Below are positions 50,559-60,196 of a stretch of DNA of 64,000 bases, in pieces. Each line of letters opens with the position of its first letter. Within the stretch, counting starts at the first letter, position 1. The notes beneath the pieces are model-generated. The model was not told the DNA's origin, made no database searches, and saw only the letters and a program-made list of their open reading frames with translations. Source of the stretch: an uncultured Oscillibacter sp. (GTDB taxonomy: Bacteria; Bacillota; Clostridia; Oscillospirales; Oscillospiraceae); contig CAAGJQ010000048.1 in assembly GCA_900770295.1 (NCBI GenBank), positions 1 to 64,000 of the forward strand, read 5' to 3'. The position numbers and the translations under genes are program-made.

Positions 50559-51664
50559 ACGGACTGCATGGTATCATCTTTTCTTATGAAAAGCGCAATA
50601 ACCTGCGGGAGCTGGGCGAGATCCGCTCCGCGGCTTCCATTCCCTTCGGCGGCCGGTACCGGGTAGTGGACTTCGCGCTGTCCAACCTGGTGAACGCCGG
50701 TGTGACGGACGTGGGCGTTGTGCTCAACGGCCGGTATCAGAGCATGCTGGACCATCTGGGCACCGGCAAGGTCTGGGACCTGAGCCGCAAGCGCGGCGGC
50801 CTGCGCGTCCTGCCGCCCTTCAACTATCAGAAGGACTGGGGCGTCATGCCTTTCCGGGGCAAGATCGAGGCTCTGGCGGGCGTCCGTACCTATCTGGACA
50901 CCATCCGGCAGGACTATGTGGCCCTGATGGACGGCGACCTGGTGGTGAACCTGCCTCTGGCGGATGTCTTTGATGAGCATGTCAAGTCCGGCGCGGACGT
51001 GACGGTGGTCTGCGGAAACGACAGCTTCGCCACCGAGGACGGCACCTATTTTGAGAAGAACAGCGAGGGCCGCATCACCGAGGTCCTGTACAATCTCCAC
51101 ACGCCCCGGGGCTACCGCGGCCTGGAGGTCTACATCCTCTCCACGCAGCTGCTGAAGGACCTGGTGGACGAGTGCGCCGCCAAGGACCAGTTCAGCTGGA
51201 GAAAGGAATTGCAGACCCGGAAGGACTCCCTGTACCTGCGCAGCTACATCTGGAGCGGCTTCGCTGCCCAGATCCGCTCCGTACAGGAGTATTACGACCG
51301 CAGCATGCAGCTGCTGAATCCTGCCATCCGGGCGGAGCTGTTCTGCCCCGAGCGGCCGATCCGGGCCAAGGGCGCCGACAAGTCCTCCACCTATCTGGGA
51401 CCGGAGGGAAAGTGCGTGAACTCCCTGGTGGCCGAGGGCTGCCGCATCGAGGGCACGGTGGAGAACTCCATCCTGTTCCCCGGCGTGGTGGTGGAGGCGG
51501 GCGCCGCGGTCCGCAACTGTGTCCTGTTTAAAGAGACGGCGGTCCGCCGGGATGCCCAGCTCTCCTATATCATTGCCGACAAGGATGTGGAGGTCCTGCC
51601 CAGCCGGACGCTGATGGGCCACGCGACTTATCCGATTGTTCTGGCAAAAGGCAGCAAAGTGTGA
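50555..51664 (+). CDS. glgD: ADP-glucose pyrophosphorylase regulatory subunit GlgD
   Basis: A 369-residue GlgC paralogue of the Firmicute GlgD type, which forms heteromers with GlgC and raises its activity. It has the family start HGIIFSYEKRNNLRELGEIR instead of the GlgC GG-G-RL loop, so catalytic residues for ATP are missing. SIPFGGRYRVVDFALSNLVN and YVALMDGDLVVN follow, then the beta-helix. Its start overlaps the glgC stop (ATGA). It is separated from glgA by 214 bp containing several hairpins, the only sizeable gap in the operon. Confidence 0.94.
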   Translation: MNGLHGIIFSYEKRNNLRELGEIRSAASIPFGGRYRVVDFALSNLVNAGVTDVGVVLNGRYQSMLDHLGTGKVWDLSRKRGGLRVLPPFNYQKDWGVMPFRGKIEALAGVRTYLDTIRQDYVALMDGDLVVNLPLADVFDEHVKSGADVTVVCGNDSFATEDGTYFEKNSEGRITEVLYNLHTPRGYRGLEVYILSTQLLKDLVDECAAKDQFSWRKELQTRKDSLYLRSYIWSGFAAQIRSVQEYYDRSMQLLNPAIRAELFCPERPIRAKGADKSSTYLGPEGKCVNSLVAEGCRIEGTVENSILFPGVVVEAGAAVRNCVLFKETAVRRDAQLSYIIADKDVEVLPSRTLMGHATYPIVLAKGSKV

Positions 51665-51670
51665 TATCCT

Positions 51671-51743
51671 AAAGGGGGGACAGCGTCCCCCCTTTCAAGG
51701 TTTCTCCCCCTCCGGCTGGCGCGCGGAGGGGGCAGCTGCCCCC
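51671..51743 (+). promoter_or_regulatory. Series of GC hairpins between glgD and glgA
   Basis: Hairpin 1: AAAGGGGGGA (51671-51680) with TCCCCCCTTT (51686-51695). Hairpin 2: CCCCCTCCG (51706-51714) with CGGAGGGGG (51724-51732). Hairpin 3: GGGGGCAG (51728-51735) with CTGCCCCC (51736-51743), followed by TTTT. Hairpins 2 and 3 share GGGGG and exclude each other, so this could be a partial terminator, an attenuator or a processing/stability site. Confidence 0.55.
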
Positions 51744-51878
51744 TTTTGAGGGGAGAGATCCCGCGAACATATTATTTGGAAGTGTTTGGTCCCGCGTATG
51801 CGGAACAAGCAAGAGGGAAACGCGTTTTTCCCCAGGCCCTTCCGGTGGAGGGGCTCTCAGGAAAGGAGTTTACTTACT

Positions 51879-53732
51879 ATGAAGATTTTGTATGCGACCA
51901 GCGAGGCAGTGCCGTTTTGCAAGACCGGCGGTTTGGCGGATGTGGCCGGCTCTCTGCCCAAGGCCCTGGCGGAACAGGGCGCGGAAGTTGCCGTGATCCT
52001 GCCGCTGTATCAGCGCGTGAAGGAGCGCTTCGGCGGCCAGCTGAAATTTGAGTGCTATGACTATGTGAATCTGGCCTGGCGGCACAGCTACTGCGGCCTG
52101 TTCTCTCTGGAGCGGGACGGCGTGACCTGGTACTTTGTGGACAATGAGCAGTATTTCAACCGCCCGGACCTGTATGGCTACATGGACGACGGCGAGCGGT
52201 TCGGCTTCTTCTCCCGGGCCATCGTGCGGATGCTGCCCCATCTGAAGTTCTGGCCGGAGGTCATCCACTGCAACGACTGGCAGACCGCCCTGGTGCCCAT
52301 CTACCTGAAGGACGACGGCGTGCGGGAGGAGCAGTTCCGCAGCATCAGGACCGCCCTGACCATCCACAACATCGAGTATCAGGGCCGCTACGGCATGGAG
52401 TCTCTGGGCGACCTGTTCGGCCTGGACCACGGCTGGGCCGATGACGGCACCATCGTCATGGACGGCGATGTGAACCTGCTGAAGGGCGCTATCCTGTGCG
52501 CCGACGCCGTCAACGCCGTCTCTCCCACCTATGCCAACGAGCTGAAGCTGGCCTACTTTGCCCACCGGATGGAGAACATCATGCGCCGCTGCGAGTATAA
52601 GCTGTCCGGCGTGCTCAACGGTATCGACATGAAGCTGTACGACCCCGCCACGGACCAGCGCATCACCGCCAACTACTCCGTGGATGACCTGTCCGGCAAG
52701 AATGCCGACAAGGCCCACCTGCAGAAGATCATGGGCCTGCGGGAGGACCCCAACGTGCCCATTGTGGCCATTGTCAGCCGTCTGGTCTCCCACAAGGGTT
52801 TGGACTTGATTTGTGAGGTCCTTCATGATATGATGGAGCTCCCCATGCAGTTGGTGGTTCTTGGAAAGGGCGACCGGAAGTACGAGGAGTTCTTCCACTG
52901 GGCGGCCCAGCAGTATAACGGCCGGATGGCCGTGCGCCTGGACTACAACGAGGAGCTGTCCATGGCCATTTACGCCGGCGCCGACCTGTTCCTGATGCCC
53001 TCCAAGAGCGAGCCCTGCGGCCTGAGCCAGATGATTGCCATGCGCTACGGCACGGTGCCCATCGTCCGGGAGACCGGCGGCCTGAAGGATACCGTCCAGC
53101 CCTACGAGGCCTGGCGGGACGCCGGCAACGGCTTCACCTTCGCCAACTATGCCAGCGGCGACATGCTGTATGTCATCCGGGAGGCCGTGTACCTCTACAA
53201 GGATTATCCCGATGCCTTCTCCCGCCTGCGCAAGCGCGCCATGAAGTGCGACTTCAGCTGGGCCCGGAGCGCCAGGGACTACCTGCGCATTTACGCCAAC
53301 ATCACCGGCCAGGCGTGGCCCGTCTCCGAGGAGACCCCTGCGGCGGAAGAGCCCGCGTCCGCCGTGGAAGCGGCTGCGCCTGCGGCGGAGGAGCCCGCTT
53401 CCGTTGTGGAAGAGGCGGCTCCCGCAGTCGAGGAGCCTGCGCCTGTGGCGGAGGAGCCCGCCCCTGTGGCGGAGAAGCCCGCCCCCGTCGTGGAAGCGGC
53501 GGCGCCTGTAGCCGAGGAACCCGCTCCCGCAGCAGAGGAAAAGCCCGCTAAGAAAAAAGCGGGCAGAAAGCCCGCAGCCAAAAAGACCACGGAGAAGAAG
53601 CCCGCGGCTAAGAAAACAACCGCGAAAAAGGCTGCTGAAAAGAAAGACCCGGCCGTGAAGACGACCGTTAAGAAAGAAAAATCCACAAAGAAAGGGACTG
53701 CCGTAAAGTCCAAGGAGGAGACGGCAGAGTAA
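51879..53732 (+). CDS. glgA: Glycogen synthase with a long acidic then lysine-rich C-terminal tail
   Basis: A 617-residue protein. Residues 1 to about 478 are a normal GT5 glycogen synthase: KTGGLADVAGSLPKALAEQG (the KTGGL ADP-glucose motif), HCNDWQTALVP, SRLVSHKGLDLICEV and the PSKSEPCGLSQMIAMRYG/ETGGL region. The remaining 135 residues are not part of the family. They start with Pro/Ala/Glu-rich imperfect repeats (EEPAPVAEEPAPVAEKPAP type) and end with Lys/Ala/Thr-rich repeats (KPAAKKTTEKKPAAKKTT) like histone H1 tails. I start at the ATG at 51879 (AAAGGAG 10 nt upstream); the open frame begins 93 nt earlier. glgP follows after 9 nt. Confidence 0.95.
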   Translation: MKILYATSEAVPFCKTGGLADVAGSLPKALAEQGAEVAVILPLYQRVKERFGGQLKFECYDYVNLAWRHSYCGLFSLERDGVTWYFVDNEQYFNRPDLYGYMDDGERFGFFSRAIVRMLPHLKFWPEVIHCNDWQTALVPIYLKDDGVREEQFRSIRTALTIHNIEYQGRYGMESLGDLFGLDHGWADDGTIVMDGDVNLLKGAILCADAVNAVSPTYANELKLAYFAHRMENIMRRCEYKLSGVLNGIDMKLYDPATDQRITANYSVDDLSGKNADKAHLQKIMGLREDPNVPIVAIVSRLVSHKGLDLICEVLHDMMELPMQLVVLGKGDRKYEEFFHWAAQQYNGRMAVRLDYNEELSMAIYAGADLFLMPSKSEPCGLSQMIAMRYGTVPIVRETGGLKDTVQPYEAWRDAGNGFTFANYASGDMLYVIREAVYLYKDYPDAFSRLRKRAMKCDFSWARSARDYLRIYANITGQAWPVSEETPAAEEPASAVEAAAPAAEEPASVVEEAAPAVEEPAPVAEEPAPVAEKPAPVVEAAAPVAEEPAPAAEEKPAKKKAGRKPAAKKTTEKKPAAKKTTAKKAAEKKDPAVKTTVKKEKSTKKGTAVKSKEETAE

Positions 53733-53741
53733 GGGAGATCC

Positions 53742-56168
53742 ATGACACCGTATACCACAAAAACACTGGAAGAAGCCCTCACCGCCAAGCTGATGCTGAA
53801 CTTCAGCAAGACGCCTGAGGAGGCCACTGACCAAGAGATGATGAAGGCCTGCGCCCTGGTGCTCCGGGACGTGATGGCGATTCACGGCGTGGAGACCAAC
53901 AAGCAGACCCGGCGGGAGCACAAGAAGCAGGTCCACTACCTGTCTCTGGAGTTCCTGATGGGCCGCAGCCTGATGAAGAACGCCTACAACCTGAATGTAC
54001 TGCCCCAGCTGAAGGAGGCCCTGGACCACCTGGGCTTCAAAGCCGCCGACATCTTTGAGCTGGAGCCCGACGCGGGCCTCGGCAACGGCGGCCTGGGCCG
54101 TCTGGCCGCCTGCTATCTGGACTCCATGACCACTCTGGAGATCCCCGCCACCGGCTACTCCATCTGCTATGAGCTGGGCATCTTCAAGCAGAAGATCGTG
54201 GAGGGCCAGCAGGTGGAACTGCCCGACAACTGGAAGGACCTGGGCGCCGCCTGGCTGCTGCCCAAGCCCGAGGAGGCCCAGGAGGTCCACTTCGGCGGCA
54301 CCCTCCGGGAATTCTGGGACGATGGCCATCTGCACATCGTCAACGAGAACGCCACCAAGGTTCTGGCCGTGCCCTGCGACATGGTGGTGGCCGGCTACAA
54401 CACCGACCACGTCAACACCCTGCGCCTGTGGGACGCCCGCTCCACCAAGCCGGTGGACATGTCCCTGTTCTCCCGGGGCGAGTACCTGAAGGCGGCGGAG
54501 GAGGAGGCCATGGCGGCCACCATCGCCAAGGTCCTCTATCCCGAGGACAACCACTACGAGGGCAAGTCCCTGCGCTTGAAGCAGCAGTATTTCTTCGTCT
54601 CCGCCACGGTCCAGTCCATCGCCACCAAGCACCTGGACACCTACGGCACCCTGAAGAATTTCCACGAGAAGAACGTCATCCAGATCAACGACACCCATCC
54701 GGCTCTGGTCATTCCCGAGCTGATGCGCATCTTCATCGATGAGGCCGGCATGGACTGGGACGAGGCCTGGGAGATCACCACCAAATCCGTGGCCTACACG
54801 AACCACACCGTTCTGGCGGAGGCCCTGGAGCGCTGGCCCCAGCCGCTGATGGAAAGCCTGCTGCCCCGTATCTGGCAGATCATTCAGGAGATCTCCGCCC
54901 GCTGGCAGAAAAAGGTGGAGGATTTCTACCACGATCCCGCCAAGACCCAGAACATGGCCATCATCTGGAGCGGCGAGGTCCGCATGGCCAACCTGTGCAT
55001 CGCCGGCGGCATGGCTGTCAACGGTGTGTCCGGCCTGCACTCTGAGATCCTGCGGAAGGACGTGTTCAAGGACGCCTGCGGCATGGAGCCCCAGAAGTTC
55101 CAGAATGTCACCAACGGCATTGACCACCGCCGCTGGCTCAGCGAGATCAACCCCGGTCTGGACGCCCTGGTCAAGGACCTGACCGGCGGCGACGATTATC
55201 TGACTCAGCCTCTGGCCCTGAAAAAGCTGGACGCCTATGCGGATGACAAGACCGTCCTGGACCGTCTGGCGGAGATCAAGCGCCAGAACAAGGAGGACTT
55301 TGCGGCCTATGCCAAGAAGACCCGGGGCGTCATCCTGAATCCCGACGCCATTTTTGACGTGCAGGTGAAGCGGCTCCACGAGTACAAGCGCCAGCTGCTG
55401 AACGTGCTGCACATCATTGCCCTGTACCAGAAGCTGCGGGATGACCCCAACGCTATCACCCAGCCCCACACCTTCCTGTTCGGTGCCAAGGCCGCTCCCG
55501 GCTACGCTGTGGCCAAGCGCATCATCCGCCTGATCAACTCCCTGGCGGACCAGATCGACCACGACCCCATCTGCAAGGACAAGCTGCAGGTGGTGTTCCT
55601 GGAGAACTACCGGGTGTCCCTGGCCGAGCATCTGATGCCCGCCAGTGAGGTCAGCCAGCAGATCTCCACCGCCGGCAAGGAGGCCAGCGGCACTGGCAAC
55701 ATGAAGTTCATGATGAACGGCGCTTTGACCGTCGGCACACTGGACGGCGCCAACGTGGAGATGCACGATGTGCTGGGCGATGAGAATATGTTCCTCTTCG
55801 GCCTCCACGCCGATGAGGTTGCCCAGCTGAAGCGGGAGGGCTATGTGCCCCAGCGGCTGTACAACCGGGACGAGACTCTGCGCCGCTGCCTGGATGCTCT
55901 GCGGGTTGGATTCCGGGACGGCGTCAGCTATGACGATCTGTACCAGCGGCTGCTGTTCGGCGCCGGCGGAAGCCCTGCGGACGAATACCTGCTGCTGGCG
56001 GATTTCCAGTCCTACTGCCAGGCCGAGAAGCGGATGGCCAAGACCTACGCAGACCCCGAGCTGTGGAACCGCATGAGCCTCCACAATATCGCCCGCAGCG
56101 GCATTTTCGCCGCCGACCGGGCTGTGGCGGAATACGCGGACAATATCTGGCACGTGCCGCACAAGTAA
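53742..56168 (+). CDS. glgP: Glycogen/starch/alpha-glucan phosphorylase
   Basis: An 808-residue GT35 phosphorylase that releases glucose-1-phosphate from glycogen. It shows HYLSLEFLMGRSLMKNAYN near residue 65, GNGGLGRLAACYLDSM, YTNHTVLAEALERWP, GVSGLHSEILR and the PLP lysine near 654 in GTGNMKFMMNGALTVGTLDG. Length is typical. It lies 9 nt after glgA, so synthesis and breakdown are encoded in one operon, as is usual in Firmicutes. A perfect 15-bp terminator ends the operon. Confidence 0.96.
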   Translation: MTPYTTKTLEEALTAKLMLNFSKTPEEATDQEMMKACALVLRDVMAIHGVETNKQTRREHKKQVHYLSLEFLMGRSLMKNAYNLNVLPQLKEALDHLGFKAADIFELEPDAGLGNGGLGRLAACYLDSMTTLEIPATGYSICYELGIFKQKIVEGQQVELPDNWKDLGAAWLLPKPEEAQEVHFGGTLREFWDDGHLHIVNENATKVLAVPCDMVVAGYNTDHVNTLRLWDARSTKPVDMSLFSRGEYLKAAEEEAMAATIAKVLYPEDNHYEGKSLRLKQQYFFVSATVQSIATKHLDTYGTLKNFHEKNVIQINDTHPALVIPELMRIFIDEAGMDWDEAWEITTKSVAYTNHTVLAEALERWPQPLMESLLPRIWQIIQEISARWQKKVEDFYHDPAKTQNMAIIWSGEVRMANLCIAGGMAVNGVSGLHSEILRKDVFKDACGMEPQKFQNVTNGIDHRRWLSEINPGLDALVKDLTGGDDYLTQPLALKKLDAYADDKTVLDRLAEIKRQNKEDFAAYAKKTRGVILNPDAIFDVQVKRLHEYKRQLLNVLHIIALYQKLRDDPNAITQPHTFLFGAKAAPGYAVAKRIIRLINSLADQIDHDPICKDKLQVVFLENYRVSLAEHLMPASEVSQQISTAGKEASGTGNMKFMMNGALTVGTLDGANVEMHDVLGDENMFLFGLHADEVAQLKREGYVPQRLYNRDETLRRCLDALRVGFRDGVSYDDLYQRLLFGAGGSPADEYLLLADFQSYCQAEKRMAKTYADPELWNRMSLHNIARSGIFAADRAVAEYADNIWHVPHK

Positions 56169-56197
56169 AAAAACAGGCGGCGTCAGCCGCTGCTGAA

Positions 56198-56230
56198 AAA
56201 AGCGCCCCAGGCATTGCCTGGGGCGCTTTT
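56198..56230 (+). terminator. Terminator of the glycogen operon
   Basis: AAAAGCGCCCCAGGC / GCCTGGGGCGCTTTT with loop ATT. Confidence 0.92.
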
Positions 56231-56244
56231 CACACAGGAAAAGA

Positions 56245-56273
56245 AACACGGACAGGATCTTCCTGTCCGTGTT
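56245..56273 (-). terminator. Terminator of the XRE regulator gene
   Basis: AACACGGACAGGA / TCCTGTCCGTGTT, 3-nt loop, immediately after the stop codon of the minus-strand gene. TTTCTTTT follows on that strand. Confidence 0.8.
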
Positions 56274-56489
56274 CTACCGCTCTTTACTTAACCCCAGCAA
56301 ATAATCGGTGCTGACACCATAGTATTTGCTCAGTGTGATCAGATGGTGGATGGGAAGCTCATTGGCTCCGCGTTCGTAACGGGCATACATGGTTTGGGAA
56401 GTCCCTAACACCTCGGCAATCTGAGTCTGCGTCTTATCGGCGTCTTCCCGCAAGTCTCGCAAGATGCGCACATATTCCATCTCATCCAC
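56274..56489 (-). CDS. Small XRE-family DNA-binding protein
   Basis: A 71-residue single HTH_3 domain: RILRDLREDADKTQTQIAEV, LGTSQTMYARYERGANELPI and HHLITLSKYYGVSTDYLLGL, which is the whole fold. Proteins of this type bind short palindromes, often their own promoter. The best start is a GTG at 56489 with AGGGGGG 8 nt upstream; a GTG at 56498 is too close and an ATG at 56480 lacks a ribosome binding site. It is divergent from the DEAD-box helicase gene. No toxin partner is present. Confidence 0.85.
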   Translation of the reverse strand: MDEMEYVRILRDLREDADKTQTQIAEVLGTSQTMYARYERGANELPIHHLITLSKYYGVSTDYLLGLSKER

Positions 56490-56715
56490 GTTTGACACCC
56501 CCCTGTGGACATTAACCTTTCCGTTCTGGTCTGCAAAATTAATTTAGCATAAAAAGGGGAATTCGTTGGGAACACAATACACAATTTTACTACAAATTAT
56601 GCGAGATTTCTCACAAAAAAGATGGAATAGTCGGTGTTTTGTCAAAAATTTACTAAATTTCAAAACTTCCGGCGGAAAAGAAGAATACTGGCGGGGAAGG
56701 AAACGGGAGTGGCGC

Positions 56716-56744
56716 TTTACAACCGGAAAGAATCCCTGTATAAT
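56716..56744 (+). promoter_or_regulatory. Promoter of the DEAD-box helicase gene
   Basis: TTTACA (56716-56721), 17-bp spacer, TATAAT (56739-56744), followed by a triple ATATC repeat around the expected start. The other 200 bp of this 303-bp gap are AT-rich and hold nothing else I can name. Confidence 0.82.
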
Positions 56745-56792
56745 ATCATATCATATCATCATGGAAGTTCAACAAAAGAAGAGGAAAATCAG

Positions 56793-57947
56793 ATGGAATA
56801 TACGGAAGGGGTCCGGTTTGACAGTCTTGGGCTGTCTCCGGAAATCATGCGCGCCATTGAACAGCGCCATATCGAGGTGTCTACACCGGTCCAGGCAGGG
56901 TGCATCCCGCCCATGATGGACTGGCAGGACGTGATCGCCAAGGCGCCCACCGGCACGGGCAAGACATTTGCTTACGGGATTCCCATTGTGGAGCATATCG
57001 ATCCGGAGGATGAAAGCGTCCAGGCGGTGATCCTGGCGCCCACCCGGGAGCTGGCCATCCAGATCACCGGGGAACTGCGGGATATCGCGGCCTTCAAGCC
57101 CGGTGTCCGAAGCGTCTGTCTGTACGGAGGCCAGCCCATCGGCAAGCAGATCGACACCCTGAAAAAGAAGCCGCAGATCGTGGTGGCCACCCCCGGCCGC
57201 CTCAGCGACCACATGAAGCGCCGCACGGTTCGCGTGGACACCGCCCGGACCGTGGTGCTGGACGAGGCGGACCGGATGCTGGACATGGGCTTTATCCATG
57301 ACGTGACCCGCCTGCTGGACAGAATGAACAAGCGGAAGAACCTGGGATTGTTCTCCGCCACCATCTCCCGGGAGGTCATGGACATCGCCTGGGTCTACCA
57401 GCGGGACGCGGCGGAGATCACCGTCCGGGAGGATGAGCAGAACAAGCCGGACATCAAGCAGTTCCGCATGGAGGTGGCCCAGAACGAAAAGGCGGACGCC
57501 ATCGCCAGAATTCTGGAGGAGACCGGCTTTGACCGGGCCATGGCCTTCTGCAATACCAAGGGCTCCACGGAGCGCATCACAAAATTCTTACAGATGCAGG
57601 GCATCGATGCCGAGTGCATCCACGGCGACATCCCCCAAAAGCGCCGGGAGCAGGTGATGGAGCAGTTCCGCCAGGGCAAACTGCGGGTGTTCGTGTCCAC
57701 GGATGTGGCCGCCCGGGGCATCGATGTGGATGACGTGGATATCGTGTTCAACTGCGATGTGCCAGACGAGAACCAGGACTATGTCCACCGCATCGGCCGT
57801 ACCGGCCGTGCCAAACGGCAGGGCGTGGCCGTGACCTTCATCGCGGACTATCCCGCCAAGATGCGGATCGACGACATCGCCCAGAAAACCCGGAACGAGA
57901 TCGTGCCGGTGAAGTTCGGCGAGGACGGCAAGCTGACGCCGGCATAA
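56793..57947 (+). CDS. DEAD-box ATP-dependent RNA helicase
   Basis: A 384-residue two-domain RNA helicase. The Q motif region is STPVQAGCIPPM, Walker A is APTGTGKTFAYG, then APTREL, TPGRL, DEAD (VLDEADRMLDMGF) and LFSATIS. Domain 2 has STDVAARGIDVDDVD and HRIGRTGR. There is almost no C-terminal extension, so it is a minimal helicase (RhlE/CshB-like core without the basic tail). ATG at 56793 with GAGG 8 nt upstream; upstream in-frame codons would run into the promoter. It ends at a bidirectional terminator. A role in RNA structure remodelling or cold adaptation is typical of the family. Confidence 0.93.
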   Translation: MEYTEGVRFDSLGLSPEIMRAIEQRHIEVSTPVQAGCIPPMMDWQDVIAKAPTGTGKTFAYGIPIVEHIDPEDESVQAVILAPTRELAIQITGELRDIAAFKPGVRSVCLYGGQPIGKQIDTLKKKPQIVVATPGRLSDHMKRRTVRVDTARTVVLDEADRMLDMGFIHDVTRLLDRMNKRKNLGLFSATISREVMDIAWVYQRDAAEITVREDEQNKPDIKQFRMEVAQNEKADAIARILEETGFDRAMAFCNTKGSTERITKFLQMQGIDAECIHGDIPQKRREQVMEQFRQGKLRVFVSTDVAARGIDVDDVDIVFNCDVPDENQDYVHRIGRTGRAKRQGVAVTFIADYPAKMRIDDIAQKTRNEIVPVKFGEDGKLTPA

Positions 57948-57977
57948 TACTGATTTTTAGTATGAGAATAACACAGA

Positions 57978-58014
57978 AAAACCGTGGACCAGGCAATGCC
58001 TGGTCCACGGTTTT
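57978..58014. terminator. Bidirectional terminator
   Basis: A perfect 17-bp stem AAAACCGTGGACCAGGC with a 3-nt loop lies between the convergent helicase and ATPase genes, with T-runs on both strands. Confidence 0.93.
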
Positions 58015-58018
58015 GTCA

Positions 58019-59152
<1,134 letters not shown>

Positions 59153-59280
59153 AATACTCGACCGTAAGAGCCGTGCATCCGCACAGACTCCCTCACGACG
59201 GGAGAGCGAAACTCCCAACGCTTTACGGCAGGTCTCCACACTGCCGCACCGCCGGTCAGGCGGAAATGATCTCCTCCTTT
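59153..59280 (-). promoter_or_regulatory. Structured leader upstream of the ABC ATPase gene
   Basis: Read on the minus strand this stretch forms several possible helices. CCGCC pairs with GGCGG, and CGGCAG pairs with CTGCCG. A long-range pair CCGTAA...TTACGG encloses GGGAG/CTCCC and the GTGC-GGAT-GCAC hairpin. The CTCCC can instead pair with a second GGGAG. The competing pairings resemble a switch, and the downstream ATG has no visible ribosome binding site. Between here and nagB, a CCGCGG hairpin (59365-59380) may end the nagB message. Confidence 0.45.
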
Positions 59281-59411
59281 TGGACGGCTTACCGGGGGCT
59301 ATGAGAATGGAGTAGCGCCCGGCGCCTGATTAAAAATTGGGGATGCGCCTTTACCTGAACTGCGCCGCGGAGAGCCGCGGAACAGAGTGGTACAGATGAA
59401 AATGCGGGGGT

Positions 59412-60164
59412 TTACTCGCATACGGGCACGCCGGCGGCCACCAGCTTGCTCAGCGCGGCCTTGTCACCCACCAGGACCACATCGTTGTGGAGCTGGAGGA
59501 TGGAGGCGGGGCACTGGGGGGTGATGGGGCCGCAGAAGGCGTTGTACACGGCGTCGGCCTTGTCCTCGCCGCTGGCGATCAGCAGCACCCGGCGGGCGGC
59601 CATGATGCAGCCGATGCCCATGGTCAGGGCCTGACGGGGCACGTCGTCAGCGCTGGCGAAGAACCGGGCGTTGGCGTCGATGGTGCTCTGGGTCAGGTCC
59701 ACCACGTGGGTCTCCTTCACAAAGCAGTCACAGGGCTCGTTGAAGCCGATGTGGCCGTTGCGGCCCAGGCCCAGCAACTGCAAGTCCGCATAGCCCAGGG
59801 AACGGACCAGCTCGTCGTAGCGGGCGCACTCGGCGGCGGGGTCGGTGGCCAGACCATCGGGCACATGAGTGTTCTCAAAGTGGATGTCGATGTGGTCGAA
59901 GAAGTTGGTCTGCATGAAATAGCGGTAGCTCTGGTCGTGGGTGGGGGCCAGGCCCTTGTACTCGTCCAGATTCACCGTGCGGACTTCCTTGAAGCTGAAG
60001 TCGCCCCGCTGGTTCCAGACGGCCAACTGCTTATATGTACCCACGGGCGTGGAGCCGGTGGCCAGACCCAGCACGCAATCCGGCTGACGGATGACTTCCG
60101 CGGAAATGAGGTTCGCGGCGCGGCGGCTCATGCCCTCATAATCCGCTTCCTGATAAATTCTCAT
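59412..60164 (-). CDS. nagB: Glucosamine-6-phosphate deaminase
   Basis: A 250-residue enzyme converting glucosamine-6-phosphate to fructose-6-phosphate and ammonia. It shows the phosphate-binding GLATGSTPVGTYKQL, the active-site loop VNLDEYKGL and LLGLGRNGHIGFNEPCD, where the conserved Asp/His/Glu act in ring opening and deamination. It lacks the long C-terminal tail of the allosteric E. coli form. AAAGGAG is 9 nt before the ATG. It lies 32 nt downstream of the NanA-like gene, so the pair would turn amino sugars or sialic acid into glycolytic intermediates. Confidence 0.95.
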   Translation of the reverse strand: MRIYQEADYEGMSRRAANLISAEVIRQPDCVLGLATGSTPVGTYKQLAVWNQRGDFSFKEVRTVNLDEYKGLAPTHDQSYRYFMQTNFFDHIDIHFENTHVPDGLATDPAAECARYDELVRSLGYADLQLLGLGRNGHIGFNEPCDCFVKETHVVDLTQSTIDANARFFASADDVPRQALTMGIGCIMAARRVLLIASGEDKADAVYNAFCGPITPQCPASILQLHNDVVLVGDKAALSKLVAAGVPVCE

Positions 60165-60196
60165 AGCAGTCTGCTCCTTTACTTATTATGAGACTT

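Noticed and set aside
51870..56249. A 1459-codon minus-strand open frame opposite glgA and glgP
   Set aside because: It is the antisense shadow of two clear enzymes in G+C-rich DNA. It is rich in His, Gly, Val, Leu and Gln, matches no family I know and has no ribosome binding site.
59153..59411. glmS-type ribozyme or other known riboswitch near nagB
   Set aside because: I could not match the conserved core of glmS or another class I know; the element is therefore reported only as an unnamed structured leader.
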